Positions 61,001 through 64,000 of a stretch of 64,000 nt of DNA are shown piece after piece (positions within the stretch are counted from its first letter, which is position 1; each line of letters begins with the position of its first letter). The notes beneath the pieces were generated by a model. It made no database searches. It saw only the letters and a program-made list of their open reading frames with translations, and was not told the DNA's origin. The translations under genes and the position numbers were made by a program. Location of the stretch: positions 186,001 to 250,000 of the forward strand of contig NZ_CP107009.1 in the NCBI RefSeq assembly GCF_025725665.1, read 5' to 3'. This DNA comes from Halomonas sp. LR3S48. GTDB lineage: Bacteria > Pseudomonadota > Gammaproteobacteria > Pseudomonadales > Halomonadaceae.

Positions 61001-64000
61001 TCGTCGCTCGCCACCCTAGTTCTGGGAACCGACGACCTGCTCAACCGGGACGGCACGCTGATCGCCAATCGCCAGCTCGACCTCGCCGCGACACGCCTGA
61101 TCGGAGACGGCCGGCTGCTATCGCTGGGCGACCTGGCGCTGCAACTGGCCAGCGACTTCACCCTGAACCAGGGCGCCGAACTCAAGGCGGCGGGCGATCT
61201 CCGTTTCGCGACCACCGGCACCCTGACCAATCGCGGCACACTCCAGGCTGGTGACACGCTCGACCTCGATGCCAGCGAGATCGACAACAGGGCCGGCAGC
61301 GAACTCTCTGGCAATACCACCCGGCTCAGCGCCGGCCAGCTCACCAACCGCGGCTTGATCGACGGCATCACCACGCGCATCGATGCCACCACCCTCGATA
61401 ACCTCGGCACCGGGCGCATCTACGGCGACCGGCTCGGCATCCAGGCGACCACCCTGACCAATAACGTCGAGAGCGGCCGAGCGGCGGTCATTGCTGCCCG
61501 TGAACGCCTCGATATCGGCGCCCGCCGCCTGACCAACCGCGAGGAGGCGCTGCTCTTCAGCGCCGGCGACATGGCCATTGGCGGCCGCCTCGATGCAAAC
61601 GACCGGGCCACCGTCCGGGCAACGCGAGTCGACAATAACAGCGCCACGATTGAGGCGTTGGGGGATTTGTCGATTTCCGCGGCGAGCTTGCGTAATACTA
61701 ATGAGCACTTCGAGACGGCACTTAAGTATAGCGGATCTGAAACGGGGTTGTTTTATCAGCCGGTGGGGTGGGATGAAAAGCGTCCGGCAGAAGAGTTTCA
61801 AAAAAAGTACTCTAATTATCTTTATCATGAGCCAACTGATACTCTAATAGCTCAAGTTCCCTATTCGCGTCATTATTGCTGTCTGGGTAATATTTATACA
61901 AGCTGGAGGGAGATTGCTATAGAGCGCGAGGTTTATTCTAGTGCAGTAACGCGTTCGGCTCCGAGTTTAATACAGGGCGGTGGTAATGTTTACCTTTATG
62001 GAGAGGATGTCGTCAACGATAAGAGTAAGATCGTTGCCGGGGCAATGCTTCGAGGTGACTTGGAGAATGTGGTAAATCTAAATGCAAAGGGCCAGCGCTT
62101 TGTTATTGAGAGCGGACTTGCCAGGTCTTTAGGGTACCAACACTTCGACTCTGAGAATGGTGGAGAGGCGATCCCCTACACTTCGAATTGGGAGTCTTAT
62201 ACTAACCAGGAGCCGTTGAGCGACATCATTCTTCCCGTGACGGAATTCGGTGGCAACCGAAACGTCTCGGGTAGTGGTACGCAAGTCGGCACCCTGCAGC
62301 CCACAACTGTCTCGGGCTCTGCCTCCGGTGCCGGCAATGCCACAGCCGGTGTCGGTAATTTTGAAACCGGCAGAGGCATCACCGAAGTGCCCGGTATCGG
62401 CTCGGGCGGGGCCTCCTCCGGGGAACCCGGCGAGGTCATCCGCACGCTGATGCCCAACGTCAGGCTGCCGAGCAACAGCCTGTTCCGCGTGCGCCCCAAT
62501 CCCACCGCGACCTACCTGGTCGAGACCGACCCGCGCTTTACCGATCGGCGCCAGTGGATGAGTTCGGATTCTTTGCTCGACCGCCTCTCGCCCGACCCCG
62601 CTGTGACCCATAAGCGCCTGGGCGATGGCTTCTACGAGCAGCGCCTGATTCGTGAGCAGGTCACCGAGCTGACCGGGCAGCGCTTCCTCGAAGGTTACGC
62701 CGACGACCAGGCGCAATACGCCGCGTTGATGAACAACGCCGTGACCTTCGCCAAGGAGCACGGCCTGCGTCCCGGCGTCGCCCTCAGCGCTGAGCAGATG
62801 GCCCAATTGACCAGCGACATCGTGTGGCTGGTCGAACAAACGGTAGCGCTCGAAGATGGCAGCACGGTCAAGGTATTGGTGCCCCAGGTATATACCCGGC
62901 TGCGCGAGGGCGACCTGAAAGGGGATGGCACCCTGATCGCCGGTGATTCGCTGCAGTTGGATGTCGCCGGGGATCTGTTCAACTCGGGCACCCTGGTCGG
63001 GCGTGAGCTGGTGGACATGACGGCCGGCAACCTCACCAACCTGGAGGGCAGGATCAGCGGCAACCGGGTCGATCTCAAGACCCGGCGCGATCTCACCAAC
63101 CTCGGCGGCGACATCACTGCGAACGAATCGCTGAGCCTGCAGGCAGGGCGCGACCTGAACCTGGCCAGCACCGCGGAGCGTCAAGCTCGACTCTACGTGA
63201 CCGATCCTGATGGTCAACTACTGGCCGGCGCCGGACGCGACCTGACGATCCGGGGAGCGGAAGTCGACTCGGGCGGCAGCCTGAGCCTGAGCGCCGGGCG
63301 GGATCTGGACATCGCCAGTACCCTCGATGCCCAGTCCACCCGCTATGGCAGAGCGACTCTCAGCCATGCCGACATCGAACACCAGGCCACGCTGACCGCA
63401 GGGCAGGACCTGACCCTCAATGCCGGGCGTGACCTCGGCCTCACCGCGGTCGACGTCACCGCCGGAGGCAGCGGCTTGATCACGGCCGGTCGCGACCTGG
63501 CCCTGGAAACCCTGACCACGGGCAACGCCCTCAGCGGGAACAGAAGCCTCCAATACCGCCGCCAGCAGGAGGTCGGCACCAACCTCGACTTCGGCGACGA
63601 CCTCACCCTGCTGGCGGGCCAGGACCTCTACGCCCGCGCCGCCGATGTCAGCGCCGCGGGCGACCTGAGCGTTATCGCCGGGCGCGATATCGAAATCGAA
63701 GCGGGGCACTCCAGCCGTTATGAGGAAAGGCGCAACTACCGCAAGCACACCATTGACAGCCAAAGCCGCGTGCAGGGCAGTGACTTCTCAGCCGGTGGTG
63801 ACCTCACCCTCTCGGCGGGCGACGACCTGCGCCTGACCGCCAGCCGTTTGCAGGCGGGTGATAGTGCCATGCTGCTGGCCGGTGGCGATATCGAATTCCT
63901 CACCGCTCAGGAGCAGGACTACTCGCTCTACAAGGAGAAGAGCAGCGGTGGGATGCTCGGCGGCAGCCGCACCCAGCGTGACGAAGTCAGCAAGACCCGC
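58001..64000 (+). CDS. CdiA/FhaB-like filamentous exoprotein (partial, no stop in window)
   Basis: An open frame of 2000 codons running off the right edge. It begins with an ESPR-type extended signal (MNKHCYRLVFNKSKGRRVVVSE), then a hydrophobic core (LKPLTWSTLLALGLVTLPVHA). The TPS secretion domain (about residues 75-330) has NPSRLHGAVEIAGRRAEVVI and NPAGIDVDGAGFINAQGV. FHA-1 repeats follow to about residue 1225 (LDNxxGxLxAxGDLxL pattern). Residues about 1228-1413 are encoded by DNA of clearly lower GC, then a Gly/Ser-rich linker, a conserved block (RVRPNPTATYLVETDPRFTD) and FHA-2 repeats. The toxin end and any immunity gene lie beyond the window. Contact-dependent inhibition or adhesion is inferred. 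Confidence 0.9.
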   Translation, partial: MNKHCYRLVFNKSKGRRVVVSEAATTDCHDGSATPRRRAGDPASPRRFELGILKPLTWSTLLALGLVTLPVHAQIAPDRSAPSSQRPHVLESANGTPQVNITAPNTQGVSRNAYRQFDVNGKGAILNNSRTATSTQIGGWVQGNPNLTTGEARVIVNEVNSSNPSRLHGAVEIAGRRAEVVIANPAGIDVDGAGFINAQGVTLTTGQPQFRNGALDGYRVEGGTVRIHGDGLDAGDADYAAILARAAEVQAGVWAEELQVVAGANRISADRRTIEAIDGSGDSPDVAIDVARLGGMYAGKITLVANERGVGVNNAGRVAASQQLTITTDGRLENRGELSSGGNLRIAGRSGIDNRGDVHAGGNAAISGSVVNNQGAIRAGADLAVTGREGIVNRDGGTLSAGGNVRLAATGSNGTIRNEQNATLAAGLRDDGSLGAKGDLDLAATRHIEANGQNLAAGGFYAEADTVSLEGSRTQAREIALTARSGDIDASHAEVVAQERLTANTTATLRTDDALVQAGQLDIAARDLSNRGGELTQSGNDALSLELDTLDNRDGRLASNGDIALHADTLDNGVGEIVAGGALSVSAIDDIDNAQGLMGAVQSSLDVTAASLDNAQGRMEAADGLRLAISGSLSNAAGEIVQLGGETPLTLDIAQALDNTDGLIVSHADLVLQAGELINEGGTLQAAGDASVESAKLSNNRGELLAGGSLALDIDGDIDNAQGQLLAQRSLTLQAASLNNAGGVVGAVEESLTVATTGAIDNRGGSLEAGSQLGVSGQGLDNQAGTLLGETITLDTGGQRLNNTAGLIAASQNLASTSGELDNTGGTLQAGGDATIDTLGQAVINVDSGTDGGILASGALTLAAGDIDNGNGLIGGGRLDVTAVDIANRLGGTLLSESDLTLAANSLDNRGGELQALGDMRLALNEALHNQGGLVRSGAALAIDANRVVNSNTQGADQGVEGQRVAITADEVVNRQGAMRANQRLEIDATSRVDNRDGLLSSLATLVLGTDDLLNRDGTLIANRQLDLAATRLIGDGRLLSLGDLALQLASDFTLNQGAELKAAGDLRFATTGTLTNRGTLQAGDTLDLDASEIDNRAGSELSGNTTRLSAGQLTNRGLIDGITTRIDATTLDNLGTGRIYGDRLGIQATTLTNNVESGRAAVIAARERLDIGARRLTNREEALLFSAGDMAIGGRLDANDRATVRATRVDNNSATIEALGDLSISAASLRNTNEHFETALKYSGSETGLFYQPVGWDEKRPAEEFQKKYSNYLYHEPTDTLIAQVPYSRHYCCLGNIYTSWREIAIEREVYSSAVTRSAPSLIQGGGNVYLYGEDVVNDKSKIVAGAMLRGDLENVVNLNAKGQRFVIESGLARSLGYQHFDSENGGEAIPYTSNWESYTNQEPLSDIILPVTEFGGNRNVSGSGTQVGTLQPTTVSGSASGAGNATAGVGNFETGRGITEVPGIGSGGASSGEPGEVIRTLMPNVRLPSNSLFRVRPNPTATYLVETDPRFTDRRQWMSSDSLLDRLSPDPAVTHKRLGDGFYEQRLIREQVTELTGQRFLEGYADDQAQYAALMNNAVTFAKEHGLRPGVALSAEQMAQLTSDIVWLVEQTVALEDGSTVKVLVPQVYTRLREGDLKGDGTLIAGDSLQLDVAGDLFNSGTLVGRELVDMTAGNLTNLEGRISGNRVDLKTRRDLTNLGGDITANESLSLQAGRDLNLASTAERQARLYVTDPDGQLLAGAGRDLTIRGAEVDSGGSLSLSAGRDLDIASTLDAQSTRYGRATLSHADIEHQATLTAGQDLTLNAGRDLGLTAVDVTAGGSGLITAGRDLALETLTTGNALSGNRSLQYRRQQEVGTNLDFGDDLTLLAGQDLYARAADVSAAGDLSVIAGRDIEIEAGHSSRYEERRNYRKHTIDSQSRVQGSDFSAGGDLTLSAGDDLRLTASRLQAGDSAMLLAGGDIEFLTAQEQDYSLYKEKSSGGMLGGSRTQRDEVSKTR
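61682..62240 (+). other. Low-GC in-frame block of the CdiA-like gene (candidate receptor-binding region)
   Basis: This 560-bp stretch is visibly AT-rich with codons such as TTA, ATA, AAT and TAT, whereas both flanks are typical GC-rich repeat DNA. The reading frame is uninterrupted. The encoded segment is rich in Tyr, Asn and Lys (for example KYSNYLYHEPTDTL and SRHYCCLGNIYTSW) and has no FHA repeat pattern. It lies between FHA-1 and FHA-2, where CdiA proteins carry their receptor-binding domain. Confidence 0.75.

Noticed and set aside
59000..61500. CRISPR-like or tandem DNA repeats
   Set aside because: The repetition is at the protein level (FHA beta-helix repeats) with diverged DNA; there are no equal spacers or identical repeats.
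61682..62240. Insertion sequence or frameshifted region in the CdiA-like gene
   Set aside because: The frame stays open through the block, and there are no terminal repeats or transposase motifs.

Overview
The window is GC-rich, tightly packed proteobacterial DNA devoted mostly to denitrification and to anaerobic versions of core metabolism. Several traits point to a denitrifying gammaproteobacterium, most likely a Halomonadaceae member: Pseudomonas-like nir and nor gene sets, a split class II ribonucleotide reductase, UbiTUV, NsrR and NorR, and FNR/DNR-type TTGAY-N4-RTCAA sites. The family assignment is inference from gene style only. No rRNA, tRNA, CRISPR array, integrase or transposase gene was seen.

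Layout. 1-7.1 kb (minus): nosR-nosZ-nosD-nosF-nosY, nitrous oxide reductase and its maturation; nosY is cut by the left edge. 7.4-13.9 kb: cytochrome c5, NsrR, a DUF454 protein, an NnrS protein, HemN, the iron-sulfur repair protein DnrN/YtfE and NorR. Between dnrN and norR lie three GT-N7-AC NorR sites and a consensus sigma-54 promoter facing dnrN. 14.0-16.5 kb: an orphan NitT/TauT-type ABC transporter. 16.7-20.5 kb: ubiT and the two halves of a class II RNR (nrdJa, nrdJb) behind tandem NrdR boxes and a DNR-type site. 20.7-28.8 kb: deoR, an orphan glycosyltransferase and the nupC-deoC-deoA-deoB-deoD-cdd deoxynucleoside salvage operon with a DeoR-like operator. 28.8-33.6 kb (minus): ubiU-ubiV, then a class III RNR whose glycyl-radical domain is a separate 54-residue gene between nrdD and nrdG. 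33.8-38.9 kb: a TetR-controlled RND efflux pump. 38.9-47.0 kb: a Yip1-like gene and the heme d1 genes, with nirF-nirC diverging from nirD-L-G-H-J-E-N; nirS itself is not here. 47.1-55.8 kb: nnrS, a SirB-like gene, a CMD-fold gene and norC-B-Q-D with a small membrane protein, facing norE-norF and another membrane protein. 56.2-64.0 kb: a two-partner secretion system, a TpsB transporter plus the first 2000 codons of a CdiA/FhaB-like exoprotein that runs off the right edge.

How it fits together. FNR/DNR-like sites precede nosR, hemN, ubiT-nrdJ, nrdD, ubiUV, nirC/nirD, nnrS, norC and the norE group. Oxygen limitation and nitrogen oxides would therefore switch on respiration (nir, nor, nos), oxygen-independent heme and quinone synthesis (hemN, ubiTUV) and oxygen-independent deoxynucleotide synthesis (class II and III RNR) together. 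NsrR, NorR, DnrN and NnrS handle nitric oxide. The deo operon salvages deoxynucleosides.

Most notable: the split class III RNR; paired NrdR boxes on both RNR operons; the NorR/sigma-54 switch; a roughly 145-bp MITE-like element in two inverted copies bracketing 35 kb, one copy supplying the nrdJb stop codon; and a low-GC in-frame block inside the CdiA-like gene at the position of the receptor-binding region.
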